DNA of 64,000 nt from Pararhodobacter sp. SW119 (lineage in GTDB: Bacteria > Pseudomonadota > Alphaproteobacteria > Rhodobacterales > Rhodobacteraceae), in NCBI RefSeq assembly GCF_017811755.1, contig NZ_JADDJF010000010.1, forward strand, positions 1-64,000, given 5' to 3'. The notes below the pieces were generated by a model. The model saw only the letters and a list, made by a program, of their open reading frames with translations, did no database searches and was not told the DNA's origin. Numbering within the stretch: position 1 is the stretch's first letter; every line of letters starts with the position of its first letter. Shown in pieces: positions 18,279 to 28,723 of the stretch. Position numbers and translations under genes: made by a program.

Positions 18279-19082
18279 ATGACCATCAGACAGCTTGCCC
18301 TCTCGGCGGTCGCGGCGCTCGCGCTCGGCACGGGTCCGGTGCTTGCCGCCGGCGGCGATGGCGATATCACGGACTTCTCCTTTCCGTTCGAAGGGCCATT
18401 CGGCAGCTACGACCGGGCGCAACTCCAGCGCGGGCTTCAGGTCTATACCGAGGTCTGCTCGGCCTGCCACGGCCTGCAGTATGTCCCGTTCCGCACTCTG
18501 ACGCAGGAAACCGGCCCTGCGATCTCGCCCGAGGCGATGCGCGCCTATGCCGGCACGTTCGAGATCTTCGATGCCACCCTTGACGATTGGCGCCCGGCCG
18601 ACGGCCCGGATCACTTCCCCGGCTCGCAGATGGAAACGGCCCCCGACCTCAGCCTGATGGCCAAGGCCAGGGTCGGCTTCTCCGGCCCCTACGGTCTCGG
18701 CATCAACCAGTTTCTTTTCGGCATGGGCGGCCCGGAATACATTGCCTCGTTCCTGCTCGGCTTCGATGGGCGCGAGGAAATGCAGGCGGGCACGATGTTC
18801 TACTACAACACCGCCTACGACGGCTGGGTCTCGATGGCCCCGGTCCTGTGGGAGGATGGCGTGGAATACGCCGACGGCACGCCGGCCACGGTCGAGCAGC
18901 AGGCCCAGGACCTCGCCGCCTTCCTGATGTGGACGGCCGAGCCGCATCTGACGGAACGCAAGCGCGCGGGCCTCGTCGGCGTCGTCTTCCTGACGCTGCT
19001 CGCCTCGCTCCTCTACCTCACCAACAAACGCCTCTGGGCGCCGGTCAAATCGGCAGCCAAGGGCAAGAACCGGGAAGCCTGA
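18279..19082 (+). CDS. petC: Cytochrome c1 of the bc1 complex
   Basis: A 267-residue cytochrome c1. A cleavable signal peptide (MTIRQLALSAVAALALGTGP) is followed by FSFPFEGPFGSYDRAQLQRG and the heme-binding motif CSACH. A C-terminal helix (GLVGVVFLTLLASLLYLTNK) anchors it in the membrane. Three in-frame ATGs exist at 18258, 18270 and 18279; 18279 gives the usual signal peptide and has AAAGGA about 10 nt upstream. The operon ends here at a strong terminator. Confidence 0.95.
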   Translation: MTIRQLALSAVAALALGTGPVLAAGGDGDITDFSFPFEGPFGSYDRAQLQRGLQVYTEVCSACHGLQYVPFRTLTQETGPAISPEAMRAYAGTFEIFDATLDDWRPADGPDHFPGSQMETAPDLSLMAKARVGFSGPYGLGINQFLFGMGGPEYIASFLLGFDGREEMQAGTMFYYNTAYDGWVSMAPVLWEDGVEYADGTPATVEQQAQDLAAFLMWTAEPHLTERKRAGLVGVVFLTLLASLLYLTNKRLWAPVKSAAKGKNREA

Positions 19083-19106
19083 GACCCCGGCAGCGCCTGA
19101 TCCTGG

Positions 19107-19132
19107 AAACGCGCCCCCCTCGGGGCGCGTTT
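19107..19132 (+). terminator. Intrinsic terminator of the petABC operon
   Basis: A perfect 11-bp stem, AAACGCGCCCC (19107-19117) and GGGGCGCGTTT (19122-19132), with a CCTC loop, lies 25 nt after the petC stop. The right arm ends in four T residues. It would also act in the other direction because the left arm begins with AAA. Confidence 0.85.
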
Positions 19133-19285
19133 TGCCTTGGCGGCGGCAGGCAATCCGCCCCGGACGCCGGACGCCAGCGCGAGCGAGATCCCGCGCGCCG
19201 CCCTGGCCGGCCCCGAGCTGAAAACGGCCGATCGGCCCCCCACCGGCCTTACCCCGCCCCTTCAGGCGCGGCGCCTTGCACCAGG

Positions 19286-19358
19286 TTTCCATCCGGTTAA
19301 TTATTTGACCGAGATCCCATGATTTCAGATACTTGATCGGCGGTCCACGCGTGGACCG
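19286..19358 (+). repeat. Intergenic palindrome element, copy C
   Basis: TTTC (19286-19289), 7 bp, TTAA (19297-19300), a 31-bp spacer with TCA at spacer positions 25-27, CTTGA (19332-19336), 6 bp, then the core GTCCACGCGTGGAC (19343-19356), extended to a perfect 18-bp palindrome at 19341-19358. It lies in the 376-bp convergent gap between petC and the BKACE gene. Apart from the petC terminator and this element, I see nothing in that gap. Confidence 0.9.
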
Positions 19359-19458
19359 TGCATCGCGCGACCTTCCCAACCCCCGCTTGAACGAGATCCA
19401 GAACGCTTATCCCGCGCATGAGCCGCGCCGCGCAGGCTCCCTCGGCAGAGCGGCCGGT

Positions 19459-20307
19459 TCACTGCCGCAGCGGCAGCGCCAGTATCTCGCGCGCCTGCTG
19501 CCAGCTGGCGACCGGACGGCCATGCTTCTCGCACAGTTCGACCGTCCGGTGCACCAGCGCCGCGTTCGACGGCGCCAGCGTCCCGCGGTCCAGCCGGACG
19601 TTGTCCTCCAGCCCCGTGCGCGCATGACCGCCCGCCCCGATGCACCAGTCGTTGAGCAGGATCTGCCCCGCCCCGATGCCCGCCCCGCACCACTGCGCAT
19701 CGGGCGCCAGCCGCTTCAGCGTCGCCACATAGAAATCGAAGACCTCGCGGTCGATCGGCATCGCGTTCTTCACGCCCATCACGAACTGCACGTAGAGCGG
19801 CGACTTCAACCGCCCGTCCTGGCTCATCTTCACCGCCTGGAAGATGTGGCTCAGATCGAAAGCCTCGATCTCGGGCTTCACCCCATGCGCAATCATCTCC
19901 TCGGCCAGCCAGTCGACCAGATCGGGCGCGTTCTCGTAGACGCGCGTCGGAAAGTTGTTCGACCCCACCGCAAGCGACGCCATGTCGGGCCTCAAGGGCA
20001 GCATCCCCCCGCGCGCCGCCCCCGACCCCGACCGACCACCGGTCGAGAACTGGATGATCATGCCCGGGCAGTGCTTCTCCAGCCCTTCCTGCAGCCGCGC
20101 GAACCGCTCAGGGTCCGAGGTTGGCTTGCCCTCGTCGTCGCGCACATGCGCATGCACGATCGTCGCGCCCGCCTCGAACGCCTCCTGCGTGCTCTCGACC
20201 TGCTCGTCGATCGTGATCGGCACGGCGGGGTTGTCGGCCTTCGTCGGAACCGACCCGGTGATCGCGACGCAGATGATGCAGAGGTCGGATGTGTCAGTGC
20301 TGGGCAT
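19459..20307 (-). CDS. Beta-keto acid cleavage enzyme (BKACE, DUF849)
   Basis: A 282-residue TIM-barrel BKACE protein. The zinc site His-X-His lies in TIVHAHVRDDEGKPTSDPER, the phosphate/CoA area in FSTGGRSGSG, and the catalytic-Glu region in GAGGHARTGLEDN. The family condenses a beta-keto acid with acetyl-CoA to give acetoacetate and a new acyl-CoA. Here it follows pcaG after 1 nt, so beta-ketoadipate is the likely substrate, yielding succinyl-CoA and acetoacetate; this is inferred from context. It is the last gene of the pob/pca operon. The start at 20307 drops an upstream in-frame stretch that overlaps pcaG. Confidence 0.88.
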   Translation of the reverse strand: MPSTDTSDLCIICVAITGSVPTKADNPAVPITIDEQVESTQEAFEAGATIVHAHVRDDEGKPTSDPERFARLQEGLEKHCPGMIIQFSTGGRSGSGAARGGMLPLRPDMASLAVGSNNFPTRVYENAPDLVDWLAEEMIAHGVKPEIEAFDLSHIFQAVKMSQDGRLKSPLYVQFVMGVKNAMPIDREVFDFYVATLKRLAPDAQWCGAGIGAGQILLNDWCIGAGGHARTGLEDNVRLDRGTLAPSNAALVHRTVELCEKHGRPVASWQQAREILALPLRQ

Positions 20308-20308
20308 G

Positions 20309-20908
20309 TCAGAGATCCAGAAAAACGGTTTCGGTTTCGCCTTGCAGGCGGATGTCGAACCGATACTGGCCCGGCGCGGTCTTCTTCGCAACCAGCGTCT
20401 GGACGCGCTGGCGTTGCTCGATCCGGTTCAGAAGCGGATCGGCGCTGTTGTCGGCGTCCTCGAAATAGATCCGTGTCTGCAGCCCGATGTTGATCCCGCG
20501 CGCGACGATCCACAGCGAGATGTGCGGCGCCTGCCACCTCCCGTCCGGCAGAAGTACCGACCCCGGCCGGATGGTCCGCAGGGTGAATTCGCCCGTGTCG
20601 GCATCGGCGGCGAACCGGGCGAAGCCCGTCACTTTCGGATCGGCCCCTGCCTGCCCCGGAAAGCGGCCGGCGGCATCGGCCTGCCAGCTTTCCAGCATCG
20701 CGTCGCGCATCGCCCAGCCGGTCCCGTCGAAGACGGACCCGGTGACCGTGGCGACTTCGCCCTCGGCACCCTCCGCGAAGGGGCTTCGGCCCAGATCCTC
20801 GGGGTAGATGCCCGTCAGCCCCGCGAAACTCGGGATGCAGCCGATATGCACATAGGGCCCCGCGGTCTGCGAGGGCGTCTCGTCCAGCCAGTCGAGTTTC
20901 TGCACCAT
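20309..20908 (-). CDS. pcaG: Protocatechuate 3,4-dioxygenase alpha subunit
   Basis: A 199-residue intradiol dioxygenase alpha chain. The N-terminal ETPSQTAGPYVHIG is the alpha-subunit signature, and the beta-sandwich core ends with the RIYFEDADNSADPLL segment. The alpha chain lacks the iron ligands, which are in PcaH, and forms the heteromer that opens the protocatechuate ring to 3-carboxy-cis,cis-muconate. The start at 20908 is 1 nt after the pcaH stop. Confidence 0.95.
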   Translation of the reverse strand: MVQKLDWLDETPSQTAGPYVHIGCIPSFAGLTGIYPEDLGRSPFAEGAEGEVATVTGSVFDGTGWAMRDAMLESWQADAAGRFPGQAGADPKVTGFARFAADADTGEFTLRTIRPGSVLLPDGRWQAPHISLWIVARGINIGLQTRIYFEDADNSADPLLNRIEQRQRVQTLVAKKTAPGQYRFDIRLQGETETVFLDL

Positions 20909-20909
20909 C

Positions 20910-21635
20910 TCACATCCCCTCGGGCCGGTTTTCGAACATCGTCTGCCGCAGGCCGCGCAGCACGATGTCGAACTTGTAAGCCAGAAAATCCAGCGGGCGC
21001 GCCTGCCCCATGTCCAGCGGCGCCACCAGCCGGTCGATCTGCGCACGCGACTTGATCGTGTGGACGATGGGGCAGCGGTCGATCAGCGGATCGCCCTCGA
21101 AATACATCTGGGTGATCAGCCGCTGCCCGAACCCGTGCCCGAAGACCGAGAAATGGATATGCATCGGCCGCCAGTCATTGCCACGGTTGGGCCAGGGGTA
21201 GGCACCAGGCCGGATGGTCAGGAACTGGTAGCGCCCCGCCTCATCGGTCAGCGTTCGCCCGCAGCCCCCGAAATTCGGATCGAGCGGCGCCATATAGCTG
21301 TCCTTCACATGCCGGTAACGCCCGCCGGCATTGGCCTGCCAGATCTCGACCAGTGTCTCGGGCACGCCCCGGCCGGTCTGATCCATGATCCGGCCATGCA
21401 CCAGGATCCGCTCGCCGATCGCCGGCGCCGCGCCCTTGGTCCAGTTCAGGATCAGGTTGTTGTCCAGAGGCCCGATCAGCGACGCCCCGAAGCGCGGGCC
21501 GGTCTCCTCGGCCGGGGTCGCGTCCATCGACAGAAGCGGCAGGCGCGGCGCACGCACGACACTGGTCTTGTAGTCCGGATCCAGCGGCACCGGGTGCACG
21601 CTGCGGTCCCGCGGGATCAGCGGGCCGTCAGCCAT
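20910..21635 (-). CDS. pcaH: Protocatechuate 3,4-dioxygenase beta subunit
   Basis: A 241-residue intradiol dioxygenase beta chain that binds the catalytic non-heme Fe(III). Iron ligands are visible as the Tyr in AGGRYRHVKDSY and the Tyr-His-His set in AYPWPNRGNDWRPMHIHFSV. The N-terminal PcaH-specific stretch (LDPDYKTSVVRAPRLPLL) is intact. The start at 21635 overlaps the end of pcaC by 8 nt, which implies coupled translation. Confidence 0.96.
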   Translation of the reverse strand: MADGPLIPRDRSVHPVPLDPDYKTSVVRAPRLPLLSMDATPAEETGPRFGASLIGPLDNNLILNWTKGAAPAIGERILVHGRIMDQTGRGVPETLVEIWQANAGGRYRHVKDSYMAPLDPNFGGCGRTLTDEAGRYQFLTIRPGAYPWPNRGNDWRPMHIHFSVFGHGFGQRLITQMYFEGDPLIDRCPIVHTIKSRAQIDRLVAPLDMGQARPLDFLAYKFDIVLRGLRQTMFENRPEGM

Positions 21636-22011
21636 CGGCCTGTTCCATCTCGGCAAAGACCGCCTTGGCGATCTTGATCGCGCTGTTGGCGCGCGGCACC
21701 CCGGCGTAGATGGCGACGTGCTGGAACGCCTCCATCACGTCGCGGGGGCTGGCGCCGGTGCGCGCGGTTGCGCGGACATGCATCGCGATCTCCTCGGTAT
21801 TGCCGGTCGCCGCCAGAATCGCCAGCGTCAGCATGGAGCGTTCGCGCGCGCTGATCGCGTCCGAGGCCCAGAGGTTGCCCCACGCCGCCTCGGTGATCAG
21901 CACCTGGAATGGCTTGTCGAGCGCGGTCATTGCCGCGTCGGCGCGGTCGACATGCGCGTCGCCCAGCACCGCCCGGCGCACCTGCACGCCCTTCAGGTAT
22001 CGGTCGTTCAT
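21628..22011 (-). CDS. pcaC: 4-carboxymuconolactone decarboxylase
   Basis: A 127-residue carboxymuconolactone decarboxylase (CMD family) with the helical core WASDAISARERSMLTLAIL and HVRATARTGASPRDVMEAFQHVAIYAG split across residues about 40-110. It converts 4-carboxymuconolactone to beta-ketoadipate enol-lactone. The ATG at 22011 follows a GGGGGAAGCG ribosome site. It lies 10 nt after pobA. The cycloisomerase (pcaB) and enol-lactonase (pcaD) that act on either side of this step are not in the window. Confidence 0.95.
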   Translation of the reverse strand: MNDRYLKGVQVRRAVLGDAHVDRADAAMTALDKPFQVLITEAAWGNLWASDAISARERSMLTLAILAATGNTEEIAMHVRATARTGASPRDVMEAFQHVAIYAGVPRANSAIKIAKAVFAEMEQADG

Positions 22012-22021
22012 CGCTTCCCCC

Positions 22022-24159
<2,138 letters not shown>

Positions 24160-24253
24160 CCGGCTGCCGTCGCGTCGCGCGCCAAACGGCGTTGCCGCGC
24201 CGCGCGCGCCTGATAGGATCGCCCGAAACAGGACCGATCAGAAGGACGCCCCG

Positions 24254-25285
24254 ATGACCCTGCCCCGGACGACCACCGCGCTGGCGCTGCGCGACGGCGG
24301 CTTCGCCAAGACCCCCGTGCCCCAGGTACCCGAAACGCTCTCGCCGCATCTGGAACTGCGCGAGGTGCCGCTACCCGACCTGACCGATGGTCAGGTCCTG
24401 ATCGAGGTGACGTTGGCGCCGGTAAACCCCTCGGACCTGTTCTTCGTGCAGGGCGGCTACGGCCAGCCGCGCACCGCCGGGCTCGCCGCCGGGTTCGAAG
24501 GCGTGGGCCGGGTGGTCGCCGGCAAGGGCAAGACAGCCGAGGCGCTGGTCGGGCAGCGCGTGTCGTTTCTGGGCACGCGCACCGGCACCTGGGCCGCGCA
24601 TGCGATCAGCGACGCCGCGCTCTGCATCCCCCTGCGCAAGGACCTGCAGGACACGGACGGCGCGGCGCTGATCGTCAATCCGCTGACCGCCGTCGCGCTT
24701 CTGGAGACGGCGCGCGACAGCGGCGCGAAATCCTTCATCGTCAACGCTGCGGGCTCGCAACTCGGTCGGCTGATCCTCGGGCTGGCGCGCGACGAAGGTC
24801 TGCAACCCATCGCCTTGATCCGCCGCCCCGGTGACCGCGAAGCGCTGCACGGCCTCGGCGCCGCCGAGGTGCTGGTGTCCGGTGAAGGCGACTTTGCCGA
24901 GGCCGCGCAGAAGGCGCTGAAGGACCACAAGCCGCGCGTCCTTCTCGACGCGGTGGGCGATCAGATCACCGCCGATCTCTTCTTCGCGATGCCCCGCGGC
25001 GCGGTCTGGGTCAGCTACGGCAAGATGGGGTCCGAAGCGCCGCAGCTCACACAGATGGGGCAGTTCATCTTCATGGACAAGCGGATCGAGGGGTTCTGGC
25101 TCTCGACCTGGCTGCCGGCGAAATCGGCTGCGCGGCGCGCAGAGCTGATCGCCCGCGTCCAGAACCGCTTCGCCAGCGGCGCCTGGTCGACCCGTATTGC
25201 CGCGACCCTGCCGCTGCCCGACGCGATTGAGGGGATTCTGCCGGCCTACCGCAAGAGCGCGGGCAAGGTCTTGCTGGCGCCCTGA
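24254..25285 (+). CDS. Zinc-independent medium-chain dehydrogenase/reductase (quinone oxidoreductase-like)
   Basis: A 343-residue MDR superfamily protein. The GroES-like N-terminal domain has VTLAPVNPSDLFFVQGGYG, and the Rossmann domain has FIVNAAGSQLGRLILGLARD with an AAGSQLG variant of the nucleotide motif. The structural and catalytic zinc cysteines of alcohol dehydrogenases are absent, so it is of the quinone-reductase/enoyl-reductase (MECR) side of the family and probably uses NADPH. It is a single gene; it may be unrelated to the aromatic pathway next door. Confidence 0.85.
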   Translation: MTLPRTTTALALRDGGFAKTPVPQVPETLSPHLELREVPLPDLTDGQVLIEVTLAPVNPSDLFFVQGGYGQPRTAGLAAGFEGVGRVVAGKGKTAEALVGQRVSFLGTRTGTWAAHAISDAALCIPLRKDLQDTDGAALIVNPLTAVALLETARDSGAKSFIVNAAGSQLGRLILGLARDEGLQPIALIRRPGDREALHGLGAAEVLVSGEGDFAEAAQKALKDHKPRVLLDAVGDQITADLFFAMPRGAVWVSYGKMGSEAPQLTQMGQFIFMDKRIEGFWLSTWLPAKSAARRAELIARVQNRFASGAWSTRIAATLPLPDAIEGILPAYRKSAGKVLLAP

Positions 25286-25471
25286 TCCGACCCCGATCCG
25301 AGCTGCGGGGGCGTTCATGAAAGGTTTCCGGGGGCTTTCCAGGCTCCTGCTCGACGGTTACGGGGCATGAACGTGATCCCTAGGCGGTCGCCCACGCCCC
25401 AGCGGCAACGGGCGCGCTTGATTCCGCCCCCCACAAGGCATAGTCAGTGCCCGACAACGCCGGAGACGCCC

Positions 25472-26644
25472 ATGCCCGCCCCCCTTGTTTTCAACGCCCA
25501 AGCCCGCCCCACTGCCTGCCTGGCGCTTGCCGACGGCACCGTCTTCTACGGCCGCGGATTCGGCGCGACGGGTGAGACCGTTGCCGAACTCGTCTTCAAC
25601 ACCGCCATGACCGGCTACCAGGAAATCATCACCGACCCCTCCTATGCCGGGCAGGTCGTGACCTTCACCTTTCCGCACATCGGCAACGTCGGCGTCACCC
25701 CCGAGGACGACGAAACCGCCGATCCCTTCGCCGCCGGGATGGTGGTGAAATGGGACCCGACGGCTCCTTCAAACTGGCGCGCCGCGGGCGATCTGGCGGA
25801 TTGGCTGGCGCGCAAGGGGCGCATCGGCATCGGCGGAATCGACACCCGCCGGCTGACCCGCGCCATCCGCCAGCAAGGCGCCCCGCACGTCGCCCTGTCC
25901 CATGATCCAGAAGGGAAATTCGACATCGAAGCCCTGATCGCCAAGGCCCGCGAATGGCGCGGACTTGTCGGACTCGATCTGGCAAAGGATGTCTCCTGCC
26001 GACAAAGCTATCGCTGGGACGAGATGCGTTGGGCCTGGCCCGAGGGCTATCGCCCGCAAACCGCGCCGCGTCACCGGGTGGTGGCAATCGATTATGGCGC
26101 GAAGCGCAACATCCTGCGCTGCCTCGCGTCGGCCGGCTGCGAAGTGACCGTGCTGCCGGCCACCGCCACCGCCGAGGACGTGCTGGCGCTGAACCCCGAT
26201 GGCGTCTTCCTGTCGAACGGGCCCGGCGATCCGGCCGCGACCGGCGACTATGCGGTGCCGATGATCAAGGGGGTCCTGACACGCGACATGCCCGTGTTCG
26301 GCATCTGCCTCGGCCATCAGATGCTGGCGCTGGCCCTGGGGGCGAAGACGGTCAAGATGAACCACGGCCATCACGGCGCCAACCACCCCGTCAAGGATCT
26401 GGAAACCGGAAAGGTGGAAATCACCTCGATGAACCACGGTTTCACCGTGGACAGCCAGACCCTGCCTAAAGGCGTCATCGAGACGCATGTCAGCCTTTTC
26501 GACGGCTCGAACTGCGGCATTCGGCTGGCGGATCGTCCGGTCTTTTCGGTTCAGTATCACCCCGAAGCCAGCCCCGGCCCGCAGGACAGCTACTACCTGT
26601 TCCAGCGTTTCGCGGCGGCGATGGAGACGCGCAAGGTTGCCTGA
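25472..26644 (+). CDS. carA: Carbamoyl-phosphate synthase small (glutaminase) subunit
   Basis: A 390-residue CarA that supplies ammonia from glutamine to CarB for pyrimidine and arginine synthesis. The N-terminal CPSase small domain holds GETVAELVFNTAMTGYQEI and the C-terminal class I amidotransferase has GICLGHQMLALALG (Cys nucleophile) and QYHPEASPGPQDS. The ATG at 25472 is used because family members begin there; the longer in-frame upstream stretch is Arg/Pro-rich and unlike CarA. CarB is not in the window. Confidence 0.96.
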   Translation: MPAPLVFNAQARPTACLALADGTVFYGRGFGATGETVAELVFNTAMTGYQEIITDPSYAGQVVTFTFPHIGNVGVTPEDDETADPFAAGMVVKWDPTAPSNWRAAGDLADWLARKGRIGIGGIDTRRLTRAIRQQGAPHVALSHDPEGKFDIEALIAKAREWRGLVGLDLAKDVSCRQSYRWDEMRWAWPEGYRPQTAPRHRVVAIDYGAKRNILRCLASAGCEVTVLPATATAEDVLALNPDGVFLSNGPGDPAATGDYAVPMIKGVLTRDMPVFGICLGHQMLALALGAKTVKMNHGHHGANHPVKDLETGKVEITSMNHGFTVDSQTLPKGVIETHVSLFDGSNCGIRLADRPVFSVQYHPEASPGPQDSYYLFQRFAAAMETRKVA

Positions 26645-26659
26645 TCGCCGCACGCCCCG

Positions 26660-26674
26660 TTAACCTTGCGTTAA
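26660..26674 (+). promoter_or_regulatory. Consensus CtrA box upstream of the glycosyltransferase
   Basis: TTAACCTTGCGTTAA is an exact TTAA-N7-TTAA site, the consensus known for the cell-cycle response regulator CtrA in alphaproteobacteria. It lies 69 nt before the chosen start of the glycosyltransferase gene and 16 nt after carA, in non-coding DNA of otherwise high GC. A CTTGG follows at 26709-26713, but there is no palindrome behind it, so this is not a copy of the intergenic element. Confidence 0.65.
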
Positions 26675-26742
26675 AGTCCTGCACGACAGCCTGAGCGTCC
26701 TCCGCTAGCTTGGCGAGTATTGTTTCCGGGGCGTGCAAGACG

Positions 26743-28701
26743 ATGGGATTTGGCCGGACAGGCACGACGCAACAGACCGTCTGGCAAGCGGCCACGCCGG
26801 CCCGGCCGGTCCCGCTGGACGTTCCGCGCGCGCCGCCTGAGCCGCCGCGACTCGATCCGCCCCAACCGCCGGCCTGGAAAACCCCATTGGGCATGTTGCT
26901 GGTGAAAGCCGGTGATCTTGGCCCAGCCGACCTGATGCGCGCCCTCAAATCCGCGGATGGGGACGAGGTGCGCCTGCGCGATATCCTTCGGCTGGAGGGG
27001 CTTGTCGGCGAAAGGTCCCTGACCCAGGCCTTGGCCACGCAATACCGTACCACCGCGATGGACCCCGATCTGACGCCACCGGACCCAAGGCTCTTTGACC
27101 GACTGGACGCGTCGGAATGGCTGCGCCGTGGCTATCTGCCCTGGTGCCGTATCGGCGGGGCGACGCTGATTGCCACAACCCGCCCCGAGGCCTTCGCGGC
27201 GGAAAAGGAAGGGCTCCAGCAGCTGTTCGGCCCGCTGGCGATGGCGCTGGTCAGTGAACGCGATCTGCACCGTGCCATCGCCGAGATCAGGGGCGGTAGC
27301 CTCAAGCAGAGCGCCGAAACCTGCGTCGCGGCGCGCGAAAGCTGCCGGACCTGGAAGGCCAGTCGCTTCGGCTTGGGCCTGTGGTCCTTGATTGCCGCCG
27401 GCCTTTTGGCGACAGCGCTTGCGCCCCTCGCGGTCTTCCTGACGCTGCTGGCGATCGTCGGCCTAGCCCTTTTGGCGGGAACCCTGCTGAAGATCGTCGC
27501 GGCGGCCACCATGCTACGCGCGCGCGCCCGGCCGCGCCCGACCCCGCCCCTGCCTGGCCGGGAACGCCCGGTGATCTCGATCCTCGTGCCGCTTTATCGC
27601 GAACCCGACATCGCGCCGCGACTGGTTGCCCGATTGGGCGCCCTGACCTGGCCCCGCGAAAAGCTCGACGTGCTGCTGGCCATCGAGGAGAACGACCACC
27701 TGACGCGCAATGCGCTGCGCCGGGCGCGGCTGCCGGCGTGGATGCGCGTGATCGTCGTCCCCGATTCGAAGCTGAAGACGAAGCCCCGCGCGATGAACTA
27801 CGCGCTCGATTTCGCCCAGGGCAGCATCGTCGGCGTCTACGATGCCGAGGACGCCCCGGCCCATGACCAATTGCACCGCATTGCCGCGCGCTTCGCCGAG
27901 GCCGGACCGGACCTCGCCTGCATCCAGGGCGTGCTCGACTACTACAATCCTCGCACGAACTGGATCGCACGCTGCTTCACCATCGAATACGCCTCATGGT
28001 TCCGCCTGATGCTGCCGGGTTTCCAACGCCTCGGTCTGGCGGTGCCACTGGGGGGAACGACGCTCTTCTTCCGGCGCGAAATCCTTGAGAAACTGGGCTG
28101 CTGGGACGCCCACAACGTGACCGAGGATGCCGATCTCGGCATACGCCTCGCACGCCACGGCTACCGCACCGAACTGATGGAAACCGTCACGCTGGAAGAG
28201 GCGAACTGCGGGATCGTGCCGTGGATAAAGCAGCGCTCGCGCTGGCTCAAAGGCTACGCGATGACCTACGCGGTGCACATGCGCGATCCGGTCCTTTTGT
28301 GGCAGCAGTTCGGCTGGCGGAAGTTCCTGGGCTTTCAACTGGTCTTCCTCGGAATGCTCATCCAGTTCCTTTTCGCGCCCGTTCTCTGGACTTTCTGGCT
28401 GCTCCTTGTCGGCTTCGGTCACCCACTCTCCGCGGTCGTGCCGGTTCTCGCGCTGACCGGGCTTTTTCTGGTGGCCGAACTCACCAGCCTGACGGTCAAT
28501 CTCTGCGCGCTGCACGCGCGCGACCACCGCGGCCTGCGCCCTTGGGTGCTGATGATGCCGCTCTACTTCCCCCTCGCGACGTTCGCGGCCTGGAAGGGAC
28601 TGTTCGAGATGGGCGCGCGTCCGTTCTACTGGGACAAGACCACCCACGGCCTGCATGACAGCGCGCTCCAGCCGGCGCTGGCCGGCGGTCAGGGCAGCTG
28701 A
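26743..28701 (+). CDS. Membrane glycosyltransferase family 2 with N-terminal GspE/MshE-like domain
   Basis: About 652 residues. Residues about 45-185 form a GspE/MshEN-type domain (LGMLLVKAGDLGPADLMRAL, LRDILRLEGLVGERSLTQAL, ending near the DRLDASEWLRRGYLPW stretch), which in other proteins can bind c-di-GMP. Two hydrophobic helices follow, then a processive GT2 domain like BcsA (ISILVPLYREPDIAPRLVAR, DAEDAP, NVTEDADLGIRLARHGY, QRSRWLKGYAMTY), and C-terminal membrane helices. It probably makes or exports a surface polysaccharide. It lies alone behind a CtrA box. An upstream TTG at 26710 is possible; the ATG at 26743 is preferred. Confidence 0.85.
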   Translation: MGFGRTGTTQQTVWQAATPARPVPLDVPRAPPEPPRLDPPQPPAWKTPLGMLLVKAGDLGPADLMRALKSADGDEVRLRDILRLEGLVGERSLTQALATQYRTTAMDPDLTPPDPRLFDRLDASEWLRRGYLPWCRIGGATLIATTRPEAFAAEKEGLQQLFGPLAMALVSERDLHRAIAEIRGGSLKQSAETCVAARESCRTWKASRFGLGLWSLIAAGLLATALAPLAVFLTLLAIVGLALLAGTLLKIVAAATMLRARARPRPTPPLPGRERPVISILVPLYREPDIAPRLVARLGALTWPREKLDVLLAIEENDHLTRNALRRARLPAWMRVIVVPDSKLKTKPRAMNYALDFAQGSIVGVYDAEDAPAHDQLHRIAARFAEAGPDLACIQGVLDYYNPRTNWIARCFTIEYASWFRLMLPGFQRLGLAVPLGGTTLFFRREILEKLGCWDAHNVTEDADLGIRLARHGYRTELMETVTLEEANCGIVPWIKQRSRWLKGYAMTYAVHMRDPVLLWQQFGWRKFLGFQLVFLGMLIQFLFAPVLWTFWLLLVGFGHPLSAVVPVLALTGLFLVAELTSLTVNLCALHARDHRGLRPWVLMMPLYFPLATFAAWKGLFEMGARPFYWDKTTHGLHDSALQPALAGGQGS

Positions 28702-28723
28702 TACCCTTCCCCCCTGTGCCCCC

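Noticed and set aside
26660-26713. CtrA box plus CTTGG upstream of the glycosyltransferase as an eighth copy of the intergenic element
   Set aside because: The gap from TTAA to CTTGG is 34 bp, not 31, the TCA is missing and there is no palindrome after CTTGG.
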